DNA of 64,000 nt from Bacillus sp. Marseille-P3661 (GCF_900240995.1 NZ_LT965956.1:124001-188000), one strand, 5' to 3'; numbered from the stretch's first letter, positions 1 to 10,212 are shown. The notes: a model not told the origin generated them from the letters alone. Made by a program: numbers and translations.

Positions 1-111
1 AACTATGGAAAACTACTTTCTATTTTGTATCCGTTGTTTGGTTATATTAGCTTAATCTTTTTTGTACTTTTATTACTAAAACCAAGTGGTAAGGGACCAG
101 AAACCAAATAA
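1..111 (+). CDS. C-terminal end of a membrane protein (partial)
   Basis: Open from the first base in frame 1 to a TAA at 109-111, giving 36 residues. The visible part is one hydrophobic segment (about residues 5-29, including LYPLFGYISLIFFVLL) followed by a short basic tail, so it is the last membrane helix of a protein that begins outside the window. The pattern of a final helix plus a short hydrophilic tail resembles YkvI-type membrane proteins, but that is only an impression from too little sequence. A hairpin overlapping its stop codon would end its transcript. Confidence 0.5.
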   Translation, partial: NYGKLLSILYPLFGYISLIFFVLLLLKPSGKGPETK

Positions 112-124
112 CGGTATCTGGTCC
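94..124 (+). terminator. Intrinsic terminator-like hairpin
   Basis: Arms GGACCAGA (94-101) and TCTGGTCC (117-124) pair perfectly over 8 bp around a 15-base loop and are followed by TTATATCTTT. The stop codon of the partial membrane gene lies in the loop. It may serve both that gene and the convergent gene ending at 166. Confidence 0.55.
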
Positions 125-165
125 TTATATCTTTAAGATCGAATAATGATGCTGCAGTTGATTAC

Positions 166-414
166 CTACTCTCCAAAAAGTTCATTATATGCCTGTGTTG
201 CAGCATCCTCTGATGAAAATAACGCATCATCATCTTCAATTGTGTGAAATGTTTCATGTAGAAACAAAGCCGTTCGATTTGGATCTTTTGGATGCTGCAC
301 AATTTCTGCAGGCATTACATTAGAAACTGTTGGAGTATGGGGATTATTGTATATTACATATACATCATCACCAGGTTTTACGTCTTTCGGATCAATTGTA
401 TCCATGTAAAGCAT
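166..414 (-). CDS. splA: SplA-like transcriptional regulator of spore photoproduct lyase
   Basis: An 82-residue protein with the SplA pattern: a start PGDDVYVIYNNPHTP, then AEIVQHPKDPNRTALFLHETFH and an acidic C-terminus ending NELFGE. In Bacillus subtilis SplA (79 residues, TRAP-like) limits expression of the splAB operon, whose second gene encodes the lyase that repairs UV damage during spore germination. Several starts are possible: GTG 417, ATG 414 or ATG 405. The AAGAAAGAG stretch just upstream suits the last of these best by spacing, and the family usually starts near that point. No splB follows: the region downstream on this strand holds the end of a convergent gene. Confidence 0.75.
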   Translation of the reverse strand: MLYMDTIDPKDVKPGDDVYVIYNNPHTPTVSNVMPAEIVQHPKDPNRTALFLHETFHTIEDDDALFSSEDAATQAYNELFGE

Positions 415-634
415 CACTCTTTCTTTTTGATTTCTGAATTAGTTTAAGCAAATAAACTACGAAATATCAATTTTTTTCTTGCAAATCTTATTTGAGATAA
501 GCTTATATTATTAGGTAGTAATTCAATAAAAATAAAATTATTTGCTAAAAAAGGCTATAAAATAATTTTTCTTTACGAATTAATATTTAAACTATAATTT
601 TAAATATTAATCATATGGGAAGTGAATTACACGT

Positions 635-3376
635 ATGACATCAGAGAATACATTAATTTCGAAGACGTATTACCAAAAGTTTATGATAGATAATGAGTTT
701 AAAAATCCTATTGAAAGTCTTGCAGAATTGTATTTATCAGCGCAGAAAAATGAATATTCAAACCTTACGGAAATTCGATTTTCACAAGGTGAGCTATATT
801 TTCATTATAAAGATTTCGAAACGGCCATTTTTAAATGGGAGACTATTCATGATGATCTCGAGCTATGGGCTAAAAAAAATATAGCCGATGCTTATTTTGA
901 ACTTGGAAATTTAACCTCAGCAGAAGATACTTATAAGTCTATTGAGACAGAACATGTATCTCTAAAAACGGAAGTGACGTTGAAATTATTATCGATATAC
1001 ATAGAACAGGGGCGACTTGAAGAATCCACAACCGTTATTAAAAATATAGTTGCGATCAACCCAGATTACCCGAACGTTACAAACATCGCCCGTTCTTTTT
1101 TTGAGGATTATAAGGATTGGAATAATGCGCTTGAGCTTGCAGTAAACGAAGCTATTCGCACACAATCGCTCGAATGGTTCGAAGCTATAAAATTATATAT
1201 TGATTACGGTATTGCCAAATCAATTGAACCTGACTATTTTTCAAAAGTATTAGTTACCTTGTTTGAAATAGACGAGTTCTTCTTTGAAGAACTCGCAGTA
1301 GCTTTGTGGGAAAACTACAAACATCGGGAGCTCTATTTCTCTTGGATCACAGTTTTTAATAATCTTTTTATAGATTTGGAAGGTAGTCGATCAAAAGGAT
1401 GGGATGAACTATCAGATCTTTATCAGGAAACATACTTTGATTTGATGAAAGGCGATTATTTTGTAAAAGATCTATCAGAAATCTTTCCAGCACTTTTAAC
1501 AAATTGGTTAAAAATAACTGATTCATCAAATTGCTTTGTTGCTTCTGCCGCTGTTATTTCATGGAGTGAAGTTTTTCCATCAAGTATTAGCGTACCTGTC
1601 TTAAATAAAGCAGAAAAAATGATTGCGCATCCTAATGGATTCGATAACAGCTTAAACCACACCCTTCAATTATTCGAATCGATCTCGGTTTGGGCAAAAA
1701 ACAATGGCGTTGATTTGGGTCATAAAATCAATTGGATTGTTGAAGAGCTTGCTGATACTAACGTTAATCATCTTTTTATAGCAGGTACTACTGGAAATGA
1801 AAAATCTTCATTCATAAATTCAGTACTTGGGGGAAATGTTGTTTCACCATCATCTTGTTCATTTGTAATGTTCAAGCATGCTGATGTGACGACCATAAGT
1901 GAAATTACTGATATAGATATACGTACTGGATTAACCCTTTCTGATTTTCATGGTATTAGCGAAGTACGGCGTCAGGAACCCATTATTGATTTTAGATTAC
2001 CATCTAATTTTTTAGATAAATGTAAGCTTGCAATTATTGACACTCCTATTTATAAGGGAAACAAAGTGTGGAAGGAACTATTTAAATATCTGCCATTAGC
2101 AGATGCTTTGTTATATATAATTAATGTGGATTCACCATTAACCGAGAACGAATACGCTACTGTATTACAATTAAAAAAGTATGCACCTAATCTTTCTATA
2201 CACTTCTTAATAAATGCTAACGGGCATAGCGAAGATAAAAAGGAAATAATTGAGACTACTAAATCAAAACTTCGTATAGAATTTCCGGATTCGAAAATGA
2301 TAGTCTGTTCGTCCAGCTTACAAAATAGAGAACAGCAGGATGATATCTCCTTGTTTATCAAAAATATTACAAGAAATAATATTCATGAAGTAAGACCTAA
2401 AAATATATTGCAATTTATCCGAAAAATAATTGAAGATCTTTTTGAAAAAAGAGTAGAACTAGAAAACGGATTAGAGCAATCGATCAATTGGAATCAAATG
2501 GTCGTTTCAAAATTAACTGGTGCCATCAACCAGTTGAGTGATTTAGAAAACGAGAAAATTCACACACTCAAAAATTCTTTTATTATGATTAAAGAAGAAA
2601 TCAAAGGGGACTTAGTCCGAACAATTCCAACACTTTTACGAGAATGTTCACAATTTATAAAAGAAGATTGTGATTTTAGTACTGTTCATATCGATCTAAA
2701 TACAGTAATGAACGATGCGATTAGAAATTATATGCAAGATACGATAAGACCCAAATTTTCTAGATGTTTAGACGAGTGGGTACAACTAGCTAAAGACGAA
2801 TTTTCCGAAAGCCAGTTGTATTTAGAAGAAATGTGTGAAGGTTTTAGAACATTGTATGAAAAAGAAAATCTTTCATTGAAATGTGATTTTCAAGTGTTTC
2901 AAGATTGGGCTCGAGATGCTGAACGGATGTCATCCATAATTGAAATAGAGGATCTAAATATATTTAATGGTATAAAACCGTCACTTATATTATTAAAGGG
3001 GTCTGGGAAACTATTTGAATATCTTCCGGCAAATAAATTAATTATCTATAAAGCTTATAAAAGGTATATTGAAAACGAGAATTATGAAAATGTAGCTGCA
3101 ACAATTATTAATAGGTTTATGATGCAATTTGAATTGTTCGAAAAAACGTTAGAACGTGATATAAAAAGGTTCTATAAGGAGCCGTATGAGGAATTAGCAT
3201 CAGCCATTGAGGAAGGAAATATAAACATCGAAGTAGATAAAGATTCATTGAATAATTTAAAAACAAATCCAGACATGTTCTTCGATCCATTAACACTGTT
3301 TGATATTAGGTTACGTCAATATGAACTGATATTGAATATTGGAATCGATGTACCTACTTCAAAGGTTAGTAAATAG
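635..3376 (+). CDS. TPR and dynamin-like GTPase protein
   Basis: A 913-residue cytosolic protein with no signal peptide. Residues about 40-200 are helical repeats of TPR type (YFELGNLTSAEDTYKSIE, IYIEQGRLEESTTVIKNI). Residues about 370-560 form a dynamin-superfamily GTPase: P-loop GTTGNEKSS (384-392) after hydrophobic FIA, a switch Thr/Ser region, and a G3 motif IIDTP with Asp469. The G4 motif is degraded: LINANGHSEDK stands where T/NKxD is expected. The remaining 350 residues are helical with a hydrophobic patch (SLILLKGSGKLFEYLP), as in bacterial dynamin-like proteins that bend or fuse membranes. It stands alone between two terminators. Membrane repair or phage-stress defence is inference only. 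Helical repeats fused to a dynamin-like GTPase are the unusual feature. Confidence 0.7.
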   Translation: MTSENTLISKTYYQKFMIDNEFKNPIESLAELYLSAQKNEYSNLTEIRFSQGELYFHYKDFETAIFKWETIHDDLELWAKKNIADAYFELGNLTSAEDTYKSIETEHVSLKTEVTLKLLSIYIEQGRLEESTTVIKNIVAINPDYPNVTNIARSFFEDYKDWNNALELAVNEAIRTQSLEWFEAIKLYIDYGIAKSIEPDYFSKVLVTLFEIDEFFFEELAVALWENYKHRELYFSWITVFNNLFIDLEGSRSKGWDELSDLYQETYFDLMKGDYFVKDLSEIFPALLTNWLKITDSSNCFVASAAVISWSEVFPSSISVPVLNKAEKMIAHPNGFDNSLNHTLQLFESISVWAKNNGVDLGHKINWIVEELADTNVNHLFIAGTTGNEKSSFINSVLGGNVVSPSSCSFVMFKHADVTTISEITDIDIRTGLTLSDFHGISEVRRQEPIIDFRLPSNFLDKCKLAIIDTPIYKGNKVWKELFKYLPLADALLYIINVDSPLTENEYATVLQLKKYAPNLSIHFLINANGHSEDKKEIIETTKSKLRIEFPDSKMIVCSSSLQNREQQDDISLFIKNITRNNIHEVRPKNILQFIRKIIEDLFEKRVELENGLEQSINWNQMVVSKLTGAINQLSDLENEKIHTLKNSFIMIKEEIKGDLVRTIPTLLRECSQFIKEDCDFSTVHIDLNTVMNDAIRNYMQDTIRPKFSRCLDEWVQLAKDEFSESQLYLEEMCEGFRTLYEKENLSLKCDFQVFQDWARDAERMSSIIEIEDLNIFNGIKPSLILLKGSGKLFEYLPANKLIIYKAYKRYIENENYENVAATIINRFMMQFELFEKTLERDIKRFYKEPYEELASAIEEGNINIEVDKDSLNNLKTNPDMFFDPLTLFDIRLRQYELILNIGIDVPTSKVSK

Positions 3377-3385
3377 TAATAAGCT

Positions 3386-3418
3386 AAAGCGATTCTTTAA
3401 GAAGAATCGCTTTTTAAA
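3386..3418 (+). terminator. Intrinsic terminator
   Basis: AAAGCGATTCTT (3386-3397) and AAGAATCGCTTT (3402-3413) form a perfect 12-bp stem with a 4-base loop, followed by TTAAAT. It closes the dynamin-like gene. Confidence 0.85.
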
Positions 3419-3486
3419 TATAAAAGTACTTCATAATTATTAGTGACTTGTAAATAATAAGTTAAAAATAAATTGGAGGCATTAAG

Positions 3487-4497
3487 GTGGGAAATGACAC
3501 AAAAGTTAAATTAACATCAGCAGAATTATCAACATTATGGAGTACATATATGAGCGATAGCGCGGCAATATGCATTGTTTCACATTTTCTGAAAACTGTT
3601 GAGGATGTTGAAATCAAACCTGAAATTGAATTCGCTCTAAATGTTTCGAAGTCTCACTTGGAAACAATAGCTCATATCTTTAACCGAGAAAACTATGCTC
3701 TACCAATCGCGTTCAGTGAAGAACTTGATGTATATATAAATGCACCAAGGCTATTTTCTGATAGTTTCTATCTGTATTTTTTACTGAATATGGGGGCGGG
3801 TGGTTTAGCTAATTATTCGATGGCATTAACGATGAGCACACGGAAAGATGTTATTGATTTTTTCAGTCAAGCAATAGAACAATCAGTCCAAATAAAAAAA
3901 AGAATTACAAATGTTATGTTAAATAAGGGCATATATATTAAGGCCCCTTATTTAGATTATAAAGATAAACCTTCATTTGTAGAAAAGGAAAGTTTTTTTA
4001 GTGGATGGTTTGGGAAAAGGCGAACACTTATATCCCAGGAACTTGCACATCTATACATAAATTCCTTTAACAGTGATCTTTCAAAGGCTATTTTAATTGC
4101 ATTTAGTCAAGTAGCTAGTACACCTGAGATCAGAGATTATTTCATTAAAGGTCATGAGCTTTCTCGAACATTTATTGAAGAATTAGATAGTGTTTTAACC
4201 GAAAGCAGTGTTCCATCTCCAAGGACATGGGATACCGAAATAATGAAAACAACTGATCCGCCTTACTCAGAAAAACTTATGATGTTTTTAGTTGGAGCCA
4301 TCTCTGCCATTGGGATTGCTAATTTAGGTGGGTCACTTTCATTAACATTAAGACACGATCTGGGATTGCTATATACGAATATGGTTCGCAAAATTGGTTC
4401 TTATGCTGAAGATGGGGCTAGCTTAATGATTAATAATGGTTGGTTTGAACGTCCGCCACAATGTATTAATAGAAGAGAATTAGCGAATGACAAATAA
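3487..4497 (+). CDS. DUF3231 family protein (spore-coat-like, ferritin-like helical bundle)
   Basis: 336 residues starting at GTG 3487, with GGAGG 7 bases upstream. The protein is two repeats of an all-helical module of about 165 residues, each opening with L(T/S)xxELxxLW-like and Y-containing helices (LTSAELSTLWSTYMSD; LISQELAHLYINSFNSD), the layout of DUF3231 proteins, which are common in spore-formers and relate to CotF-type coat proteins. A hydrophobic glycine-rich segment (FLVGAISAIGIANLGGSLS) lies near the C-terminus. Function in the family is not established; a structural role in spores is inferred from its distribution. Confidence 0.75.
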   Translation: MGNDTKVKLTSAELSTLWSTYMSDSAAICIVSHFLKTVEDVEIKPEIEFALNVSKSHLETIAHIFNRENYALPIAFSEELDVYINAPRLFSDSFYLYFLLNMGAGGLANYSMALTMSTRKDVIDFFSQAIEQSVQIKKRITNVMLNKGIYIKAPYLDYKDKPSFVEKESFFSGWFGKRRTLISQELAHLYINSFNSDLSKAILIAFSQVASTPEIRDYFIKGHELSRTFIEELDSVLTESSVPSPRTWDTEIMKTTDPPYSEKLMMFLVGAISAIGIANLGGSLSLTLRHDLGLLYTNMVRKIGSYAEDGASLMINNGWFERPPQCINRRELANDK

Positions 4498-4696
4498 CCG
4501 CCGTTTTTTAAAATTATATATACCTATATTGTGCATTCTGCAATTATGTAGGAAGCACTTTTTTATTTTTACTTGAGGTGCATGATTTTATTTTTGAATA
4601 GCTACTAGAAATTGATACATATCGTTGTAAAAACAAGGCAGAATATTACCAATAAGTAGTAGACCTAAAATTAAACCTACATAGAGGATGGTAATA

Positions 4697-5278
4697 TTGG
4701 CTGAGAATAACCGTATTGAACAATTTGATAAAATAGTCAAAATGGGTAAAGAGGGCCAACAAGCTTTAAATCAATACTGGTTAGAACACGCTCTGTTTAC
4801 TTCATTTGAATATTGGTTGATGGTAGCATTTCTGCTAATTCCGTTAATATATATACTCTTTAAAATTGATAAAAAAAAGATATTCCTAATTGGTTTCTAT
4901 GGTTATAGTATTCATATGGTATTTGGCTATATTGATTTATCTGGAAGACATAGCGGCTTATGGAACTATCCTTTTCCTGTTATTCCGATGATACCAGGTC
5001 TTTCCCTCGATTCAAGCCTTATTCCCGTTAGTTTTATGCTAGTTTACCAATGGACTATAAATAATAATAAAAATTATTATTTATTCACAACTCTTTTATC
5101 AGTATTTTTTTCATTTGTATTTAAGCCTATTTTAGTTACACTTGGCTTATTCAAGATGTATGGTGATATTCACTACGTACATCTATTTATCTGTTATATC
5201 ATTGTGCTGTTAATAGCAAAATTTATTACGGATGTATTTATATGGTTACATAGGAAATATTACGAGCCAATTTCATAA
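4697..5278 (+). CDS. CBO0543-type polytopic membrane protein
   Basis: About 193 residues with five or six membrane helices and the hallmark GLWNYPFPVIPMIP followed by SLIPVSFMLVYQW, as in the CBO0543 family of spore-forming Firmicutes. An N-terminal hydrophilic helix carries a WLEHALFTSFEYWL motif just before the first membrane segment. An ATG at 4688 overlaps the AGAGG ribosome site (4683-4687), so the start is more likely the TTG at 4697, which GAGG precedes by 9 bases. Function is unknown. A more distant relative is encoded at 10885-11400. Confidence 0.7.
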   Translation: MAENNRIEQFDKIVKMGKEGQQALNQYWLEHALFTSFEYWLMVAFLLIPLIYILFKIDKKKIFLIGFYGYSIHMVFGYIDLSGRHSGLWNYPFPVIPMIPGLSLDSSLIPVSFMLVYQWTINNNKNYYLFTTLLSVFFSFVFKPILVTLGLFKMYGDIHYVHLFICYIIVLLIAKFITDVFIWLHRKYYEPIS

Positions 5279-5299
5279 TGACAATTAATTTTGTGAATC

Positions 5300-5334
5300 A
5301 AAGCGTTTTTACTATAGGTAGAGACGCTTTTTAC
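5300..5334 (+). terminator. Intrinsic terminator
   Basis: AAAGCGT (5300-5306) pairs with ACGCTTT (5324-5330) and is followed by TTTACC-type sequence. It closes the CBO0543-type gene. Confidence 0.65.
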
Positions 5335-5665
5335 CTTGTAATAAATATAGTCTAACCAGATAACCGTATTTTGAATATTTATAATATAATTACTTCTTTT
5401 ATTATTGGATCCGTTTCCAACGTTGTGAAGTTAGTCTATACGCCAATTTATAATGGTGTATATGGCATCGTCCTTCCTTGAAATTAAGGGGAATGTTTGA
5501 TAGGTTGAGTAAGCGGGCAACCTTACCAATAAAAAAAACTTGACGGCATAATTAATATAAGATTCTTCCATTGTGGTTTGGGAAACATACAAAAAAACTA
5601 AGAATGTCATGCCTATGTAAAAACCATTATATTAATTATTTCGTCTAGAAACGAAAAGGAGAGAT
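5335..5665. other. Intergenic region upstream of the putP-like gene
   Basis: About 330 bases with no credible gene. Short open stretches lack ribosome sites. AT-rich promoter-like hexamers occur but no pair with good spacing stands out. A GGCAT/ATGCC inverted pair (about 5545-5549 and 5611-5615) brackets part of the region; its meaning is unknown. Confidence 0.4.
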
Positions 5666-5668
5666 TTG

Positions 5669-7138
5669 GTGAATTTTGAAATATTCATATCATTAGGTAT
5701 CTATTTTATTGCAATGTTAATAATAGGCTTTTATGCATACAGGAAAACAACTAATCTATCAGATTATATGCTTGGTGGGCGTGGTCTAGGGCCGGCTGTT
5801 ACTGCCCTGTCAGCAGGTGCATCGGATATGAGTGGATGGATGCTAATGGGATTGCCAGGTGCGATGTACACAACTGGACTTTCTAGTGCATGGATCGCAA
5901 TCGGTTTAACTCTTGGTGCTTATTTAAATTACCTCATCGTTGCACCGCGACTACGAACTTATACAAAATTAGCAAATGATTCAATTACAATCCCCAATTT
6001 CCTTGAAAACCGATTTTCAGATACAACGAAAATTCTTCGGTCAGTTTCTGCCATAGTTGTTATCGTCTTTTTTACGCTGTACACATCAGCTGGTCTTGTT
6101 TCAGGTGGTACGCTATTTGAATCTGCGTTTGGCTTGGATTATCGACTAGGCTTGTTTGTTACTGCAGGGGTGGTCATTATTTATACATTATTTGGCGGTT
6201 TTCTAGCTGTGAGTCTAACGGACTTTGTTCAAGGCTGTATTATGTTTTTAGCCCTAGTATTAGTTCCGGTTGTTGCCTTTACCGATCTAGGTGGTACTGC
6301 TGCTGTTTTTGAGAGTGTCAAGACTATTGATCCTAATTTAATGGATATTTTTAAAGGAACGTCGGTCATTGGTATCATTTCATTTTTAGCATGGGGCTTA
6401 GGATATTTTGGACAACCACATATAATCGTCCGCTTTATGGCGATTTCTTCTGTAAAAGAACTTAAGCCTGCGCGTAGAATAGGTATAGGCTGGATGATTA
6501 TTTCCATTGTTGGAGCCTTAGCTGTGGGACTTGTAGGTATTGCGTATATTTCAAAGTACAATATACCCCTTGATAATCCTGAGACAATTTTTATCTTATT
6601 TTCTAATATTCTCTTTAATCCTTATATTACAGGATTTTTACTCGCTGCAATCTTGGCTGCAATAATGAGTACTATTTCTTCACAGTTACTTGTAACGTCT
6701 AGTGCACTAACGGAGGATTTCTATAAAGCATTTTTCCGCCGTAAAGCAACCGACAAAGAATTAGTCTTAGTTGGTAGATTGGCTGTGTTGTTTGTAGCAC
6801 TAATTGCAATTGGCCTTTCGTACACGCCAAACGATACAATTCTTTCACTTGTTGGTAATGCGTGGGCAGGATTTGGTGCTGCATTTGGTCCAGCTATATT
6901 ATTAAGCTTATATTGGAAACGAATGAATAGCTGGGGTGCTCTAACCGGTATTGTTGTTGGAGCAGTTACGGTTATTATTTGGATTAGTATACCTGCATTA
7001 ACAGGATTCATTTATGAAATGATTCCGGGTTTTATTTTAAGCTTTATCTCGATTATTATTGTTAGTTTATTAACGAGAAAGCCAAATCAAAAAATTCTTG
7101 ATGAATTTGCAGAAATGGAAAATAAGATGGCTAGCTAA
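5669..7138 (+). CDS. putP: Sodium/proline symporter, SSS family
   Basis: About 489 residues, 13 predicted membrane helices. The N-terminus [21 protein letters not shown] and [19 protein letters not shown] match PutP/OpuE, as do the [20 protein letters not shown] and [27 protein letters not shown] blocks of the solute:sodium symporter family. Length agrees with PutP (about 490). A TTG at 5666 would sit only 2 bases from the AAGGAGAG ribosome site; GTG 5669 has better spacing and is preferred. No proline catabolic genes adjoin it, so it could serve feeding (PutP) or osmotic uptake (OpuE); the ectoine and BCCT genes elsewhere in the window favour neither strictly. Confidence 0.9.
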   Translation: MNFEIFISLGIYFIAMLIIGFYAYRKTTNLSDYMLGGRGLGPAVTALSAGASDMSGWMLMGLPGAMYTTGLSSAWIAIGLTLGAYLNYLIVAPRLRTYTKLANDSITIPNFLENRFSDTTKILRSVSAIVVIVFFTLYTSAGLVSGGTLFESAFGLDYRLGLFVTAGVVIIYTLFGGFLAVSLTDFVQGCIMFLALVLVPVVAFTDLGGTAAVFESVKTIDPNLMDIFKGTSVIGIISFLAWGLGYFGQPHIIVRFMAISSVKELKPARRIGIGWMIISIVGALAVGLVGIAYISKYNIPLDNPETIFILFSNILFNPYITGFLLAAILAAIMSTISSQLLVTSSALTEDFYKAFFRRKATDKELVLVGRLAVLFVALIAIGLSYTPNDTILSLVGNAWAGFGAAFGPAILLSLYWKRMNSWGALTGIVVGAVTVIIWISIPALTGFIYEMIPGFILSFISIIIVSLLTRKPNQKILDEFAEMENKMAS

Positions 7139-7160
7139 TTATTTATAAGATAAAATATAT

Positions 7161-7200
7161 AAAACAGGCTGATTTTTAGCAGCCTGTTTTAATTTTTTTT
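7161..7200 (+). terminator. Intrinsic terminator
   Basis: AAAACAGGCTG (7161-7171) and CAGCCTGTTTT (7180-7190) pair perfectly and lead into AATTTTTTTT. It closes putP. Confidence 0.9.
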
Positions 7201-7216
7201 AGGCTAAAGGAGACTG

Positions 7217-7546
7217 ATGAAACTGTCATATATTTATTTAGCTTTTGCAATTATTGGTGAACTTATTGGAACCTCTATGCTTAAAGCTTCAGATGGATTT
7301 TCCAAATTGTTCCCAACTATTGGCGTTCTCGTAAGTTTTACCTTTTGCTTTTTCTTTTTATCATTATCCCTTAAAACAATACCGCTAAATATGGCATATG
7401 CTATTTGGTCTGGCTTAGGAATCATTGGTACAGCAGCAATTTCTATTCTTATATGGAAGGAATCAATTAATACAGCTAGTATTGTAGGAATCATTTTTAT
7501 TTTAGTTGGAGTTACAATCTTGAATTTATTTGGACCCGGACATTAG
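7217..7546 (+). CDS. Small multidrug resistance (SMR/EmrE-type) efflux protein
   Basis: 109 residues, four membrane helices, the exact size of the SMR family. Helix 1 contains the essential acidic residue in AIIGELIGTSMLKASDGF (Glu14 equivalent), and the conserved PLNMAYAIWSGLGIIGTAAI block of helices 2-3 is present, followed by the WKESI motif and a last hydrophobic helix. AAAGGAG stands at normal distance before ATG 7217. SMR proteins work as dual-topology dimers that exchange protons for cationic drugs or guanidinium; many work in gene pairs, but no second SMR gene follows here. The substrate cannot be told. Confidence 0.92.
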   Translation: MKLSYIYLAFAIIGELIGTSMLKASDGFSKLFPTIGVLVSFTFCFFFLSLSLKTIPLNMAYAIWSGLGIIGTAAISILIWKESINTASIVGIIFILVGVTILNLFGPGH

Positions 7547-8604
<1,058 letters not shown>

Positions 8605-8689
8605 GATAGGGAGGACTCTTGTAACTATTTGTTTTACTGTTTGGGCGTCTCTAATTTTAGTTTAGAAGAAAAATAATATAAAAAAGATA

Positions 8690-8720
8690 AAAAGCAGGAA
8701 TTTAATCCTGCTTTTTTTGC
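8690..8720 (+). terminator. Intrinsic terminator
   Basis: AGCAGGA (8693-8699) and TCCTGCT (8706-8712), extended by A/T pairs, with a run of seven T. It separates the aminopeptidase from the ArsR gene. Confidence 0.85.
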
Positions 8721-8760
8721 ACAAAAAATCTTGGAGGCACAGGGAGTTGTAAGAGTGAAC

Positions 8761-8811
8761 TTGACCTTTCTAAGTTTAACATGTTACCATCAGGTCACAT
8801 GTTAAACTTAG
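8761..8811 (+). promoter_or_regulatory. Promoter overlapped by a 15-bp perfect inverted repeat (likely ArsR operator)
   Basis: A -35 like TTGACC (8761-8766) and a -10 like TACCAT (8785-8790) lie 18 bases apart. The arms CTAAGTTTAACATGT (8770-8784) and ACATGTTAAACTTAG (8797-8811) are exact inverted copies with a 12-base spacer containing the -10. This is the expected geometry of an autorepressed operator for the ArsR-type gene starting 23 bases downstream. That the ArsR-type protein binds it is inference. Confidence 0.65.
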
Positions 8812-8833
8812 AACCACAAAAGGAGAGTGTTTG

Positions 8834-9619
8834 ATGGAAGAAGAATTTTCCATTGTGTTTAAAGCATTGGGACACCCAATCAGAAGGCAAATTCTTGATA
8901 TCCTTAAGCAATCACCTCGAACAACTGGTGAATTAAACGATTATTTTCCTGAAGTTACAAGGTATGCCATTATGAAACATCTTAAGATTTTAGAAGAAGG
9001 GAACTTAGTAGTAGTACGGCGTGAAGGAAAGTATAGATTAAATTTTCTTAATGCGGTACCACTGCAAGAAGTGCACAATCGTTGGGTAGGGAAATACATG
9101 GAATCAACTGCCAATTCGCTTCTTAACTTACGATCTGTAGTCAAACAAAAAGGAGGAAATAATAATATGGCAAATCAAAACAAGGTAAGAGATTTCCATA
9201 TCGAGCAGGAGGTTTATATAGATGCAGCGCGTGATCAAGTATTTAAAGCTTTAACGGAAAACGTAGAGGAGTGGTGGGAATTTCGATTAGCACCTAAAGG
9301 TTTATCATCTAAATTCACCCTCGAACCAGTTCCGGGAGGACAATTTTTAGAAAAATGGGGCGAACAAGAAGGGGCGTTATGGGGGACTGTCTACTATGTA
9401 AACGCTCCTGAAGAAATTCGCCTATTTGGGCACCTCGGAATGCAAGGCGCAGTAAACAGTGCATATACTTACACCCTATTAGAAAAGAATGAAGGAACAT
9501 TGCTGCAACTATCACATACTGCATCTGGTGTAATCCAAGAAAATTGGGAAGAAGACCATTCCAAAGGATGGGAATATCTTCTTGGAACATTGCTAAAGAA
9601 ATATGTAGAAAATAAATAA
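8834..9619 (+). CDS. ArsR-family HTH repressor fused to an SRPBCC (AHSA1) domain
   Basis: 261 residues from ATG 8834 (AGGAG 8 bases upstream; a TTG at 8831 is less likely). Residues 1-90 are an ArsR winged helix (FKALGHPIRRQILDILKQSPRTTGELNDYF, then MKHLKILEEGNLVVVRREGKYR shown here in parts). Residues about 112-261 are an AHSA1/START-like ligand-binding fold (DAARDQVFKALTENVEEWWEF, GTVYYVNAPEEIRLFGHLG). The two halves are joined by a KQKGGNNN linker. Inside the linker an AAGGAGG stands before an in-frame ATG at 9167, so the second half could also be made alone (150 residues). Such pairs are usually separate, coupled genes; here no stop divides them. Confidence 0.85.
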   Translation: MEEEFSIVFKALGHPIRRQILDILKQSPRTTGELNDYFPEVTRYAIMKHLKILEEGNLVVVRREGKYRLNFLNAVPLQEVHNRWVGKYMESTANSLLNLRSVVKQKGGNNNMANQNKVRDFHIEQEVYIDAARDQVFKALTENVEEWWEFRLAPKGLSSKFTLEPVPGGQFLEKWGEQEGALWGTVYYVNAPEEIRLFGHLGMQGAVNSAYTYTLLEKNEGTLLQLSHTASGVIQENWEEDHSKGWEYLLGTLLKKYVENK

Positions 9620-9678
9620 ATCCAATATACTAAATGGAATTTATAATATATATGATTTGTTGGTTGGAGGAATGTCGT

Positions 9679-10113
9679 ATGGTAGACGTAATGACAGAAA
9701 TAACGATTATGCGCCCTATTTCACAAGTATCAGAGTATGCTGCAAACCCTGATCATGCTCCTGAATGGTATGAAAATATTCAATCGGCCGAGTGGAAAAC
9801 ACCGAGACCATTAACAATTGGTTCGCAAGTTGCCTTTAAAGCAAGTTTTCTTGGTAGAGAACTCGCTTATGTTTACGAAATTGTTGAATATAATCCAGGA
9901 AAGAAATTAGTTATGAAAACGGCAACAGGACCTTTTCCGATGGAAACTATATATACTTGGCAAGAAATTGATGATAACCAAACTCGAATGACATTAAGAA
10001 ACAAAGGCAACCCCACGGGTTTTTCAAAAATAGTTTCGCCTTTTATGGCAACTATGATGAAAAAAACAAACATGAAAGACTTAAAAAAAATTAAAGAAAT
10101 TCTTGAGAGATAA
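9679..10113 (+). CDS. SRPBCC family protein
   Basis: 144 residues from ATG 9679, which GGAGG (9666-9670) precedes by 8 bases; upstream in-frame codons lack such a site. The sequence has the polyketide-cyclase/START fold pattern: [24 protein letters not shown] at the start, a middle beta sheet, and a long amphipathic C-terminal helix ([19 protein letters not shown]). It follows the ArsR-SRPBCC gene by 59 bases with no terminator between, so the two are probably one transcript. Small hydrophobic ligands are bound by the fold; the ligand is unknown. Confidence 0.8.
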   Translation: MVDVMTEITIMRPISQVSEYAANPDHAPEWYENIQSAEWKTPRPLTIGSQVAFKASFLGRELAYVYEIVEYNPGKKLVMKTATGPFPMETIYTWQEIDDNQTRMTLRNKGNPTGFSKIVSPFMATMMKKTNMKDLKKIKEILER

Positions 10114-10166
10114 CTAGTGGAGTGGATGAACACTTAAGTAAAAACACGCTTACGAGCCAACAAACG

Positions 10167-10202
10167 AAACGCTTAGAACTTTCTAAGCGTTTGTTTTTTT
10201 TA
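10167..10202 (+). terminator. Intrinsic terminator
   Basis: AAACGCTTAGA (10167-10177) pairs with TCTAAGCGTTT (10182-10192), 11 bp, followed by GTTTTTTTT. Confidence 0.9.
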
Positions 10203-10212
10203 AGTTAAATGC

